Positions 15,562-24,168 of a stretch of 64,000 bases of DNA are shown in pieces. Location: NCBI GenBank assembly GCA_965117035.1, contig OZ220748.1, positions 1,178,001 through 1,242,000 on the forward strand, in the 5' to 3' direction. The stretch's first letter is position 1; every line of letters begins with the position of its first letter. A program made the translations under genes and the position numbers. The DNA comes from CAZENU01 sp965117035. Lineage in GTDB: Bacteria; Chloroflexota; Dehalococcoidia; Lucifugimonadales; CAZENU01. Below the pieces are notes generated by a model that made no database searches, was not told the origin of the DNA, and worked only from the letters and a program-made list of their open reading frames with translations.

Positions 15562-17097
15562 ATGGCACTGATCGACATTGGCTCGACGAAGCAGCTCTTC
15601 ATCGACGACTACCTGATCGAGAGCATGACCAACACGGAGCCGCGGCTCAACCCGGCCCTGAAGGTCGACGACAACCCGGTGCTGAGGCCCGAGCGTCCGT
15701 GGGAGGGCAACTCGATCACGATCGGCGGCGCCCTGTCTCGCGGCGCCTTCTTCGACGAGGAAGAGGGCATCTTCAAGATGTTCTACGAGGGCGTCCGCAT
15801 CGAGCCGCGCGTCGTGGACGGAGAGGTCGTCAGCGTCGAGACCCAGCCGCGCGTAGCGTGCTTCGCCACCTCCGAGGACGGCATCCACTGGGACCGACCG
15901 AGTCTCGGCCTCGTCGAGTACGACGGCTCCACCGACAACAACATCATCCCGGCCGACCAGTACATGCACTACATCTTCTACGATTCCCACGAGGACGACC
16001 CGGCGAGGCGCATCAAGGGCTTCGTGCGCAAGGGCGACACGCAGACGCCCGGCATGACCATCGACCTGTACTTTTCGCCCAACGGCTTCGACTGGACGCC
16101 GTACGAGAACAACCCGGTCGTAGACACGCGGCCGCGCTACGGGCGCTGGGGGCCGACGATGTTCATGGGCTGGGACGACATCCGTCAGGTCTACGCGGTT
16201 CACATCGAGAACGCGCTCCACCGGCGCAGCGCGATCGGCAAGCGGCTGATCGGCCGCGCGGAGAGCCCCGACCTGTACGAGTGGACCGACCCCGAGACGA
16301 TCCTCGTCCCCGACGAGCTGGACCCGTCGGACACCGAGTTCTACGCGATGCCGGCCATCACGTACGAGGGCTGGTACGTGGGGATGCTCTGGATCTACAA
16401 CACGACGAGCACGACGCACTATCCCGAGGCGGTGTTCAGCCGCGACGGCATCCACTACCAGCGCAACTTCAGGCAGCCGTTCATCCAGCGCGGCGGCCGG
16501 CGCGTCGAGTTCGACTACAACTCGATCTACGCCGCCGTGCCGATCATTCACGGCGACGCGGTCCACACCTACTACAACGGCATCAACTGGCGCTCCCCGG
16601 AGGCGCTGATGGAGCTGGGCGACACGGGGTTGGGCGCCATCGGTCTGGGCGTCACTCCCATCGACGGCTTCGTGTCGCTCGACGGCGCGAAGGGCGTCCC
16701 CGCCGACGTCGGCACGGACGCGCCGACGGACAGCATCGAGGCAGTGTACAAGGAGCGCAGCGACAGGACGTCGGAGCACGCCTGGCGCGCGTCGTTCAGC
16801 CAGGTGATCACGCGGTCGTTCAGCTTCAAAGGCTCGCGGCTCTTCCTGAACGTCGAGGCGTCGCTGCAGGGCGGGTCGTCCTCAGGGCCCGGCGAGGTGC
16901 GTGTCCAGATCCTGAGCCCCAACCACGAGCCGCTCGACGGCTACCGGTTCGAAGACGCCGACCCGATCACGACGTCCAACCCCAGGCACGTCGTGTCGTG
17001 GAACGGCGACGCGGACATCGGCAGGCTCGCCGGACAGCCGATCAAGCTGCGGCTCTACTTCAAGAACTGCAAGCTCTACTCGTTCCAGTTCAAGTAG
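15562..17097 (+). CDS. Five-bladed propeller glycosidase-like protein, paralogue 1
   Basis: This 511-residue protein starts at an ATG preceded by AGGAGG. Its N-terminus KQLFIDDYLIES, then RPWEGNSITIGG, FKMFYEG, SEDGIHWDRPSLGLVEYDG and STDNNI form the pattern of GH32/GH43-like propellers common in environmental bacteria. The last 110 residues form a beta-sandwich module ending DIGRLAGQPIKLRLYFKN. There is no signal peptide, so a cytosolic role is likely. A glycoside substrate is a family-level guess; I cannot point to the catalytic carboxylates. A clear paralogue is encoded at 59505-60974. Two deazaflavin-type reductase genes follow within 30 nt. Confidence 0.75.
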   Translation: MALIDIGSTKQLFIDDYLIESMTNTEPRLNPALKVDDNPVLRPERPWEGNSITIGGALSRGAFFDEEEGIFKMFYEGVRIEPRVVDGEVVSVETQPRVACFATSEDGIHWDRPSLGLVEYDGSTDNNIIPADQYMHYIFYDSHEDDPARRIKGFVRKGDTQTPGMTIDLYFSPNGFDWTPYENNPVVDTRPRYGRWGPTMFMGWDDIRQVYAVHIENALHRRSAIGKRLIGRAESPDLYEWTDPETILVPDELDPSDTEFYAMPAITYEGWYVGMLWIYNTTSTTHYPEAVFSRDGIHYQRNFRQPFIQRGGRRVEFDYNSIYAAVPIIHGDAVHTYYNGINWRSPEALMELGDTGLGAIGLGVTPIDGFVSLDGAKGVPADVGTDAPTDSIEAVYKERSDRTSEHAWRASFSQVITRSFSFKGSRLFLNVEASLQGGSSSGPGEVRVQILSPNHEPLDGYRFEDADPITTSNPRHVVSWNGDADIGRLAGQPIKLRLYFKNCKLYSFQFK

Positions 17098-17127
17098 CCG
17101 GCGGAGCGGTCACCAGGAGGCGGAGCA

Positions 17128-17496
17128 ATGGACGAGGCAGTCAGGCAGGCGCTCGAGCGCGACACGCTGATCGACATCACGACGACCGGACGGCGGACCG
17201 GCCAGCCGCGCCGGACCGAGATATGGTTCCACTACCAGGACGGCCAGATATTCATCACCGGCTCTCCCGGCCCCCGCGGCTGGTACGCCAACATGAGGGC
17301 CGACCCCAGCTTCACGTGGCACTTCAAGCAGAGCTTCGCCAGCGACGTCCCCGCGGTCGCGACGCCCATCACCGACGAGGACGAGCGCCGCGCACTGTTC
17401 GCCCGGATGATGGAGCTGGAGCAGCGCATGGCCCACGTCGAAGTCGACGACTGGGCGAAGCGCAGCGCGCTCGTGCATGTCGAGCTGGCCCTGTGA
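17128..17496 (+). CDS. Deazaflavin (F420)-dependent nitroreductase/quinone reductase family protein, copy 1
   Basis: This 122-residue protein resembles the small split-barrel Ddn family that uses reduced F420. TTTGRRTGQPRRTEIWFHY near residues 15-33 is the hallmark cofactor-binding segment, followed by FITGSPGPRGWYANMRADP and FTWHF. Family members reduce quinones, nitro compounds or unsaturated substrates. F420 use is an inference from homology. An AGGAGG site precedes the ATG. A second copy of the same length begins 22 nt after its stop, clearly a tandem duplication. Confidence 0.85.
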   Translation: MDEAVRQALERDTLIDITTTGRRTGQPRRTEIWFHYQDGQIFITGSPGPRGWYANMRADPSFTWHFKQSFASDVPAVATPITDEDERRALFARMMELEQRMAHVEVDDWAKRSALVHVELAL

Positions 17497-17517
17497 TTGG
17501 TGCAAGACGGCGCCTCT

Positions 17518-17886
17518 ATGAATGAGGCTGTCCGAGAAGCGCTCGAGCGCGACACGCTGATCGACATCACGACGACGGGCCGCCGGACCGGCCTGCCGCG
17601 CCGGGTCCAGATGTGGTTCCACCAACAGGACGGCCGCATACTGCTGACCGGGCGGCCGGTCGCCCACGACTGGTACGCGAACCTGACCGCGGACCCGCGC
17701 TTCACGTGGCACTTCAAGGAGAGCCTGGCCCGCGACATTCCCGCCGTCGCGATGTCCATCACCGACGAGCGCGAGCGCCGGGCCATCTTCGAGACGATGA
17801 AGCGGCGCGAAGAGCGCCTGTCCCAGGGGGACGTCGACGAGTGGACCCGGCGCAGCCCGCTCGTCGAGGTCGAGCTCTTGTCCTGA
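17518..17886 (+). CDS. Deazaflavin (F420)-dependent nitroreductase/quinone reductase family protein, copy 2
   Basis: A 122-residue tandem paralogue of the preceding gene. The two proteins align end to end: both share ALERDTLIDITTTGRRTG, then WFH and a WYANxxADPxFTWHFK segment. Differences lie mainly in the substrate loop (GSPGPRG versus GRPVAHD) and the C-terminus. The in-frame TTG at 17497 directly follows the upstream stop, but the ATG at 17518 matches the start of copy 1, so I prefer it. The pair probably arose by recent duplication with diverging substrate preference. Confidence 0.85.
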   Translation: MNEAVREALERDTLIDITTTGRRTGLPRRVQMWFHQQDGRILLTGRPVAHDWYANLTADPRFTWHFKESLARDIPAVAMSITDERERRAIFETMKRREERLSQGDVDEWTRRSPLVEVELLS

Positions 17887-17892
17887 CCGCGC

Positions 17893-17937
17893 CTTGTTCC
17901 CTCTCCCCTTGCGGGAGAGGGTCAGGGTGAGGGGGCG
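17893..17937. repeat. Solitary hairpin-repeat module
   Basis: CCCTCTCCCCTTGCGGGAGAGGG with GTCAGGGTGAGGGGGCG following is a single unit of the same hairpin family that forms the tandem arrays at 1.1-1.5 kb and 29.7-32.1 kb. Confidence 0.75.
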
Positions 17938-17980
17938 TTGAACCCGGCGCCGACTTTGGAAGGGCCCTGCTGTCCTGAGA

Positions 17981-18072
17981 TAACTGCTCAGAATTGAGGG
18001 GGCGCACGCGACCCTGCCGCCAGGGAACGTCTGAACTGTGATTCGTGTGATTTGGTGATTGGGATGATTGGG
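17981..18072. repeat. Dispersed repeat, inverted relative to 42663-42736
   Basis: GAACGTCTGAACTGTGATTC and GTGATTGGGATGATTGGG at the right, and TAACTG-TCAGA at the left, match the reverse complement of 42663-42736. The central part differs. Intergenic, upstream of the ThuA gene. Confidence 0.65.
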
Positions 18073-18142
18073 AGACGACAGGCGGGATGGCCCTTGTTCC
18101 TCTCAGCAAATCTGAGAACAGATACGTCCCGAGGCCGGAGGC

Positions 18143-18171
18143 TGTACAGAGTCTCGCGTCGGGAATATGAT
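18143..18171 (+). promoter_or_regulatory. Possible promoter for the ThuA gene
   Basis: A -35-like TGTACA (18143-18148), 17-bp spacer and -10 TATGAT (18166-18171) lie 55 nt before the start codon. The -35 match is moderate. Confidence 0.45.
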
Positions 18172-18225
18172 AGCGCCCTGGCGCGGCCGTCACCGGCCCG
18201 ACGACACCACCCAAGGAGGCGCACG

Positions 18226-18897
18226 ATGAAGCTGTTAGTCCTGTCCGGCGGACGGCACCCGTACGAGGAGTCGACTCCGATACTCGACCAGTTCCTGGGG
18301 GACGCGGGCCACGACGTCACCGTCACCGAGGACGCGGGCGTTCTGGCCGACGCCGGCGCGATGTCCGGGTACGACGCTCTCGTGTTCAACACGCTCAGGG
18401 AGGGCGACTCTACGCTGACGCCGGACGAGCAGGCCGGCTTCAAGAGCTTCGTCGCCGGGGGCAAGGGCTTCGTGTGCATCCACATCTCTGGCTGCGAGCC
18501 GGAGACGTGGCGCGAGTACGGCGACATCACCGGCGGCGGGTGGATCATGGCAAAGAGCTTCCATCCCCCGTACGGACGGTTCACCGTGAACGTGACGCAG
18601 CCCGGACACCCCGGCGTCGAGGGCGTGGCCGACTTCGAGACCAACGACGAGCTCTACATGGGGCTCGATCTGCGCGACGGCAACGACTACTTCCTGTCGG
18701 GCGACTCGGAGGAGGGGACGCACACCTGGCGGGGAGAGGACACGTTCATGCCCGCGGGCACCTTCCCGCTCGGGTGGACCCGGCCCTACGGCGAAGGCCG
18801 CGTCTTCGTCACGCTGCTCGGCCACAACGGCCTGAGCTTCCAGACACCCGAGTTCCAGAGGATCGTCCTCAACGGCGTCGCCTGGGCAACGGCATAG
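18226..18897 (+). CDS. ThuA-domain protein (trehalose-utilisation type)
   Basis: This 223-residue protein has a class I glutaminase-like fold of the ThuA family: MKLLVLSGGRHPYEESTPIL, YDALVFNTLREGD, FVAGGKGFVCIHISG and the C-terminal GWTRPYGEGRVFVTLLGHNG. ThuA proteins occur with Gfo/Idh/MocA oxidoreductases and glycosidase-like genes and are linked to sugar metabolism, but the reaction of most members is not established. An AAGGAGG site precedes the ATG. The neighbouring glycosidase-like, SelA-like and lipocalin-like genes suggest a small catabolic cluster, which is inference. Confidence 0.85.
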   Translation: MKLLVLSGGRHPYEESTPILDQFLGDAGHDVTVTEDAGVLADAGAMSGYDALVFNTLREGDSTLTPDEQAGFKSFVAGGKGFVCIHISGCEPETWREYGDITGGGWIMAKSFHPPYGRFTVNVTQPGHPGVEGVADFETNDELYMGLDLRDGNDYFLSGDSEEGTHTWRGEDTFMPAGTFPLGWTRPYGEGRVFVTLLGHNGLSFQTPEFQRIVLNGVAWATA

Positions 18898-19064
18898 GAT
18901 CAGCACGGTCATACCATTCGCTCTGGGTACGCCATGAGGCGCGAACCGTAGCGGCGGGTTCGAAACCCGCCTCCCTGTGGGCCGCGGGAACCAGGCGCGA
19001 CTACTCGCATATAACCGCGTCCCGGTAGATTCGTACAACAGGGCCAGGCACCACGGAGGCAGGC

Positions 19065-20228
19065 ATGTCCACAGGCGTCGACTACTACAAGAAGCTCGGT
19101 GTGCGGAGCTCGATCAACGCGGTCGGCGCCGGCACCGCGGTCGGTGGGTCCGGCCCGCCGAAGGCGGTCAGGGAGGCGATGGAGGTCGCCAGCCAGGGGT
19201 ACGTCAAGATGGACGAGCTGTTCGAGCGCTCGGGCGCGTTCCTCGCCGACCTGCTCGGCACGGAGGCCGTCTACGTGACGTCCGGGGGCGCGGCGGCGCT
19301 GACGCTCAGCGCGGCCGCGTGCATGACCGGCACGGACACCGACAGAATCCACGCGCTGCCGGACACCACCGGCATGAAGAGCGAGATCCTCGTCCAGAAA
19401 AAGCACATCCCGAGCTACGACCGCTGCCTCAGGGCCGCGGGCGCGACCATCGTCGAGGCCGGCGGAGCCGATAGCTGCACCGAGGACGAGCTCGCGTCGG
19501 CAATCGGCCCGAACACGGCCGCCATCTACTACTCGCATCCGCCCTACGGCGACTATTCCCGGATCCATGGATGGGCGCATCCGCCGGGCGACCCGAATCT
19601 CGTTTCGGTCGACGACGCGGCCCGGATCGCGCGGGAGAATGGCGTGCCCATGATCGTCGACGGCGGGGAGCAGATATGGCCGCTCGACCACTTCCGCAGG
19701 GTGGCGCAGGTGGGCGACCTGGTCTGCTTCGGCGGAAAGTACTACGGCGGCCCGAACGCGGGGGGCTTCATCTCCGGGCGCAAGGACCTGGTCGCGGCGG
19801 CCCACGCCAACGGCTTCACCGCCCCGCTGGGCGTGCAGGGCGTCGGGCGGCAGATGAAGCTCGACCGGCAGCAGATCGTCGCCATGGTCGCCGCCCTCGA
19901 CAACTGGTTCAGCATGGACCACGAGGAGCGCATGTCCGAGCAGTTCCGCGGGTTCACCGTCGTCCGGGACGCGCTGCAGGGCACGCCGGGCCTCACGATC
20001 AAAGAGCACATCAGGACGGACGCCTACTTCGGGTCCTTCCTGGAGGTGGCCGTCGACTCCGCGGTGCTGGGCAAGGACGCCGGCGACGTGGTAGATGAGA
20101 TGTACACGGGCGAGCCGTCCGTCCTGATCGCCGGCGGCGGCGACATGTTCCGCGTCTTCTTCCACACGCTCGAAGAGGGCGAGGCGGAGATCGTCGCCGA
20201 GCGGCTCAGCGAGGTGCTGCGGGGATAA
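19065..20228 (+). CDS. SelA-like PLP-dependent enzyme, paralogue 1
   Basis: This 387-residue fold-type I PLP enzyme is related to selenocysteine synthase SelA and to D-glucosaminate-6-phosphate ammonia-lyase. It opens with YYKKLGVRSSINAVGAGTAV, has the cofactor loop VTSGGAAALTLSAAAC, and carries the Schiff-base lysine in LVCFGGKYYGGPNAGGF. There are no selenocysteine genes nearby and the length is short for SelA, so a catabolic lyase or aminotransferase role is more likely. The paralogue at 52817-53992 shares the whole architecture. GGAGG precedes the ATG. It follows the ThuA gene by 167 nt. Confidence 0.88.
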   Translation: MSTGVDYYKKLGVRSSINAVGAGTAVGGSGPPKAVREAMEVASQGYVKMDELFERSGAFLADLLGTEAVYVTSGGAAALTLSAAACMTGTDTDRIHALPDTTGMKSEILVQKKHIPSYDRCLRAAGATIVEAGGADSCTEDELASAIGPNTAAIYYSHPPYGDYSRIHGWAHPPGDPNLVSVDDAARIARENGVPMIVDGGEQIWPLDHFRRVAQVGDLVCFGGKYYGGPNAGGFISGRKDLVAAAHANGFTAPLGVQGVGRQMKLDRQQIVAMVAALDNWFSMDHEERMSEQFRGFTVVRDALQGTPGLTIKEHIRTDAYFGSFLEVAVDSAVLGKDAGDVVDEMYTGEPSVLIAGGGDMFRVFFHTLEEGEAEIVAERLSEVLRG

Positions 20229-20276
20229 CCAACGCCCGCACGAATACACAAACTCGAACGCGAGGGAGGTACCGCT

Positions 20277-20618
20277 ATGGAATCGTCTTCTCTGACCGGA
20301 GCCTGGGAGCTTGTCTCGGACACGCACGAGGGCCTGCTGTTCATCGCCGGCAACAACTGGGGCGAGATCACCGTCGAGAAGGAGCGCAAGCGCTTCGCCT
20401 GGGACAAGATGACCGAGCAGGACGAGCTGTCGGCCTTCAGGACGCTCGACGCCGTCGGCGGCCGGTTCGACCTCTCCGGCATGACGGCGACGGCCGACGT
20501 CACGGTCGCCAAGTTCCCGTCCATGGTCGGCATGACGGCCATAGCCGACTTCGCCGTCGACCGCGACATGCTGACCCGCCGCGGCACCAGGGAGAACGTC
20601 TACCGGCGTATTGGGTGA
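20277..20618 (+). CDS. Small lipocalin-like domain protein
   Basis: This 113-residue protein starts at an ATG preceded by GGGAGG. SSLTGAWELVSDTHEGLLFI at the N-terminus and the regularly spaced beta-strand pattern ending TRRGTRENVYRRIG suggest a lipocalin-like barrel, as in small conserved proteins annotated lipocalin-like. There is no signal peptide. No ligand is deducible. It is 48 nt after the SelA-like gene and probably co-transcribed with it. The lower-GC island begins just beyond its stop. Confidence 0.65.
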   Translation: MESSSLTGAWELVSDTHEGLLFIAGNNWGEITVEKERKRFAWDKMTEQDELSAFRTLDAVGGRFDLSGMTATADVTVAKFPSMVGMTAIADFAVDRDMLTRRGTRENVYRRIG

Positions 20619-20697
20619 CGTCTGTCTCCCGGGCAAACGCCTCAGCCTGCTGAAGATCGGCCCATGTCAAATCAAACTGGAAGGGTTCACCGGTGGT

Positions 20698-22932
20698 ATG
20701 ACGACGTCTGTCGACAAAGACCGCAGCCACGAGAGTATCATCAACGACACGCTGGCCCGATTTCTTCGGGAACGGTGCGGCCTATCCGCCGTCGCCGAGA
20801 CGCTACATGACGGAAGGCGTCCAGACATCATCGTCCGGCTGCCTGCTGGACCGGTGATCCTGGAAATCGAGCTTGAACCTGCGCCAACGGTGGAAGCGGA
20901 CGCTCTCTCCCGCCTTGGCATGGAGATAGACGGGCAGCGGGTTCAAAACGTCTTCGCTGTCACCGTTCCCGGACGACTTCGGTCCGCGAGCCAGTTGCAC
21001 CTGTACGAGCGCATGGCAGGCGCGCCATTGGTGTGGCAGGAATGGCGCGTCGACGGCACTTCCGGCCCCAAACTCAATGGGACTGCGATTGAGCTTGGAA
21101 ATGTAGTTGAGCGGACGACCGCCCCGGCCGGCGATCTCGATGAAGCAGTCGACACCCTCGACGAGGGAACCCGGCGCGCCGGGTCTAAACTCTACTCCTC
21201 CCCCGGAACACTTGGCCGGGTCGCGAGGGTCTTCGGCACAGACCCCAGCGACGAGGCAGCCAACATGGCGGCCCTCGTCATCATCAATGCCATGGTCTTC
21301 CAGGAGCGGCTGGCCAGTAACGAGCCCGCCTTCCAGCCCGTGAGCGCGGCGATGCGAGACGGGCGATTCTCTCGCCTGACGCTGTTGCAGCTATGGGATC
21401 ATATCCTGACCGTAGACTACTATCCTATCTTCAGCATGGCTCGTGACGTAGTTCGGGAGCTTTCCGAGGTTGAAGCAACAACGGTGCTTGGTGAGTGCGC
21501 AAGAACCGCAGCGGCGTTGATGGGCATGGGAGCAGTCGGACGCCACGATCTGGCCGGCCAGACGTTCAACAGGCTCATCTCGGAGCGGAAGCTACTAGCC
21601 GCCTTCTACACCAGCATTCCCGCGTCTACCCTTCTTGCGGGATTGGCCTTGCAACCCATCAATTGGCCTAATCTCGACTGGAACGATCTGGAGAGCATAT
21701 CCCGGCTCCGCATCGTCGACCCGGCCTGTGGGACGGGAACGCTGTTGATGGCCGCCTACCGGCAGGTTGTCCAGAATCACGCGGGTGCAGCCTCCAGCGA
21801 CTCCAATGACCCGCTTCTCCATCAAGCGTTGGTCGAGGAGGTTATTGTCGGGGCCGACGTAGTGCAGGCCGCAATCCATCTGACTGCGGCGACCCTGGCG
21901 GCGATGTCACCATCGGTCAGATTCCGGCAGATGCAGCTCCATTCCCTCAGACTGGGCACCGAAGCCCAGACGGACCTTCAAGGGAAGGAATCCAGCGATG
22001 TCTACCTGGGCTCCCTTGACTGGTTGAAGGCCTCCGAAATCCAGTCTTCCTTTTCTGCGACTGAGGAACAGATAGGGGCCACCACCGGCGCCGGGAGCAT
22101 CGTCCAGCGTCCCAGGGCCGATCTGGTCATCAGCAATCCTCCCTTCACTCGTCGGGGCAGCGACGGCGGAAAAGAAGAAGCGCTGGCCCGCATCTTCTCT
22201 CTACCAGAAGGCGATCTGAAATCGCAGCAAGCCATAGCCAAGCGGACGTCCGCTCTGTTGAAGGGTACGGCGGCGAACCAGATCGCCGGACACGCCTCGT
22301 CCTTCACCGTGCTGGCGGACCGAATGGTCAAGCCCGGAGGGCGACTAGCCGTCGTTCTCCCGGTGACGGCACTCTTCGGCGAGTCTTGGAGAGAAATTCG
22401 TCGGATGCTGTCCTCTAGATATGACATTGAGTTCGTTGTCTCGTCCCACGATCCAGCGCTCCTGTCAATGTCCTACGACACCTCCATCGCGGAAGCGCTG
22501 GTCGTCGCCCGCCGGCTCAGAAACAGGGAGACAGGATCAGGGCGTGGTAGATTCGTCAACCTGTGGCATGCGCCTTACCAGGAGACGGATGCGCTGGCTC
22601 TCGTCCGCGCTGTCAACTCGGCGTCCTCGATTCCCCTGCACCGCTCGGATGGGCCACCGGCAGGCGGAAGCCCTCTGATGGTTGGCGGCGAACAGTGGGG
22701 GGAGATTGTGGATGGTCCGGTACGGGCAGCACCCTGGTCAGCAGCCCGATGGCGGCAGGCCCTTACCGCACAGTCTGCCGCAGCCCTGGAGAGAGGCGAA
22801 CTGTGGAATGAAGACGGTAGCCAAGTTGCCGGGCATATCCCGATCGCAGCTATGGGGCAAATGTGCAACGTTGGGCCCCAGGACAGGAGAATCCGAGGTT
22901 CCCTTGGCATGTTCGACGCTTACCACGGCTAG
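20698..22932 (+). CDS. N6-adenine DNA methylase, main part, ended by an in-frame amber codon
   Basis: The 744 residues read from the ATG at 20698 hold an N-terminal nuclease-like stretch (RRPDIIVRLPAGPVILEIEL near 39-58, a PD...ExE arrangement that could be a degenerate PD-(D/E)xK fold) and a gamma-type amino-methyltransferase. Visible methylase parts are a motif X-like AAFYTSIPASTLLAGLAL, the SAM site IVDPACGTGTLLMAAYRQ, the catalytic DLVISNPPF, and a C-terminal segment RMVKPGGRLAVVLPVTALFG. The frame stops at TAG 22930-22932 but continues in the same frame for 214 more sense codons. Base composition is lower in GC than the neighbours, and the gene opens a small island. It was probably a type IIG-like or stand-alone restriction/defence methylase. 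Confidence 0.82.
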   Translation: MTTSVDKDRSHESIINDTLARFLRERCGLSAVAETLHDGRRPDIIVRLPAGPVILEIELEPAPTVEADALSRLGMEIDGQRVQNVFAVTVPGRLRSASQLHLYERMAGAPLVWQEWRVDGTSGPKLNGTAIELGNVVERTTAPAGDLDEAVDTLDEGTRRAGSKLYSSPGTLGRVARVFGTDPSDEAANMAALVIINAMVFQERLASNEPAFQPVSAAMRDGRFSRLTLLQLWDHILTVDYYPIFSMARDVVRELSEVEATTVLGECARTAAALMGMGAVGRHDLAGQTFNRLISERKLLAAFYTSIPASTLLAGLALQPINWPNLDWNDLESISRLRIVDPACGTGTLLMAAYRQVVQNHAGAASSDSNDPLLHQALVEEVIVGADVVQAAIHLTAATLAAMSPSVRFRQMQLHSLRLGTEAQTDLQGKESSDVYLGSLDWLKASEIQSSFSATEEQIGATTGAGSIVQRPRADLVISNPPFTRRGSDGGKEEALARIFSLPEGDLKSQQAIAKRTSALLKGTAANQIAGHASSFTVLADRMVKPGGRLAVVLPVTALFGESWREIRRMLSSRYDIEFVVSSHDPALLSMSYDTSIAEALVVARRLRNRETGSGRGRFVNLWHAPYQETDALALVRAVNSASSIPLHRSDGPPAGGSPLMVGGEQWGEIVDGPVRAAPWSAARWRQALTAQSAAALERGELWNEDGSQVAGHIPIAAMGQMCNVGPQDRRIRGSLGMFDAYHG

Positions 22933-22983
22933 AACGAAAACGCTCAATTCCCCGCACTTTGGAGTCTGGATTCGTCTGTTCAC

Positions 22984-23577
22984 ATGAGCATGTCCTCAGA
23001 ACCAAATGCCTGGCTGTCTCCAAGACCAGGCCGAGATCATCAGCCGATCTGGTCTCAGTCAGGAACGCTTCAGATCACGCGAGATGTCCGGTACAACGCA
23101 CAGCCGGTCATGGTGGTACGCACGAGCATGCGGACACTAGGAGTGAGAGCTTGGCATACGTTATCCGCACCCGGGGATGACCCCCTGATCAACGCTCGAC
23201 GAGAGACTGCATTGGCTCTCTGGTGCAACTCCACATTCGGATTGCTGCTCCACGCCAACCATTCCAACAGCGCCCAAGAGGGTAGAGGACAAGGCAATAA
23301 AGGGATGTTGGAGGCAATGACGACTCTGGACATCATGAAGCTCGAAGCCTGGCAGCTAGACGAGGCCCAGACGATCTGGCACGACTTCAGCAACCGGAAG
23401 TTCATGCCCTTTTACCAGTGCGCCGTTGACCCTGCTCGCATTGAGCTAGACAAGCGCCTCGTGCGGGACTTACTAGGTTTCGGGGAGGACGCCGTAGCTG
23501 CCACTGCCCGGTTGCGGACGCTGTTGGCAAGCGAGCCGTCCATCCACGGCTCCAAGAAGCTGGAGCTGCCCACTTGA
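22984..23577 (+). pseudogene. C-terminal part of the interrupted DNA methylase
   Basis: This 197-residue frame lies in the same reading frame as the methylase above; only the TAG at 22930-22932 separates them, and the 17 codons between the stop and the ATG at 22984 (NENAQFPALWSLDSSVH) also read as protein. The content continues a methylase or target-recognition end: WHTLSAPGDDPLINARRETA, LWCNSTFGLLLHANHSN, then a helical C-terminus (IELDKRLVRDLLGFGEDAVA). It could be made by restart at the ATG or by readthrough. If CAG is restored at 22930, a single protein of 959 residues results. Confidence 0.7.
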
Positions 23578-23679
23578 GGAGATAGAGACCTTCCCAACGA
23601 CCATCGGAAAGGCCTCAGCTCGTTGCTGAGCCCGGATGAGGCAAATACCATATCAAGGTCGCGGCAATGGAGAACAGGC

Positions 23680-23940
23680 ATGGACAAGGAACTACAAGAC
23701 CGCGCAAATTTCCTGGAGGGGGAAGTCGAAACACTGGAGACCATCGTGGCAGAGATGGTTGCGGCGATGGTCTCCAACCGGCTTGTTGACGCCGATCTAC
23801 TGAGGAGAACTATTGACGAGCGCATCGCGAGTTTTACCGTGAGGCAACACGATGACCTAATCATGGGCACACCGGGTGAGCATTATTTCAGGGGTGCTGT
23901 TCATGTCCTCGAAAAGGTGGGGAAGGGACTTCCCAAGTAG
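23680..23940 (+). CDS. Small coiled-coil protein of unknown function
   Basis: An 86-residue protein (frame open from 23623). I do not recognise it. The sequence is acidic and strongly helical: KELQDRANFLEGEVETLETI in the first third has heptad character suggesting a coiled coil, followed by DADLLRRTIDERIASF. It lies 100 nt after the methylase C-terminal part on the same strand and shares the island's lower GC. Its position suggests an accessory partner of the methylase, but this is context only. Confidence 0.5.
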   Translation: MDKELQDRANFLEGEVETLETIVAEMVAAMVSNRLVDADLLRRTIDERIASFTVRQHDDLIMGTPGEHYFRGAVHVLEKVGKGLPK

Positions 23941-24168
23941 GTCCTGGCGCTCTTCAAGCGAGGTCGCCAACGTTGGAGCCGTGATCTGGAGTGAGAAGGA
24001 CAGCGATGACTGCCGCCCACCCGAGTTAGACATCCTGATGAAGACCATAAGGCAACGGCCGACATCCTCCGGCCAAGTACCAGGATTGAGACGGCCAGCG
24101 CCCGGATATGGGCGTGATGGGTGGAAGCGTACGAATGTAGACTCGACGATCAAATAGGAGACTACCTC

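Noticed and set aside
17110..17786. Minus-strand frames across the deazaflavin-type pair
   Set aside because: Antisense shadows; the duplicated + strand genes account for the region.
18953..18971. GGCGGGTTCGAAACCCGCC, resembling a tRNA T arm
   Set aside because: No acceptor or anticodon arms are around it. It is a simple palindrome of 8-bp arms with a 3-nt loop.
19065..20228. Selenocysteine synthase annotation for the SelA-like genes
   Set aside because: Shorter than SelA, two paralogues, and no selB, selC or selD in the window. Treated as SelA-like only.
22863..23180. Frameshift as the explanation for the split methylase
   Set aside because: The downstream part is in the same frame as the upstream part, so a single stop codon and not an indel explains the break.
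23877..24157. A 93-codon frame between the coiled-coil gene and the PIN-like gene
   Set aside because: Overlaps the upstream gene, has no ribosome site, and its composition is not protein-like. Kept as noncoding.
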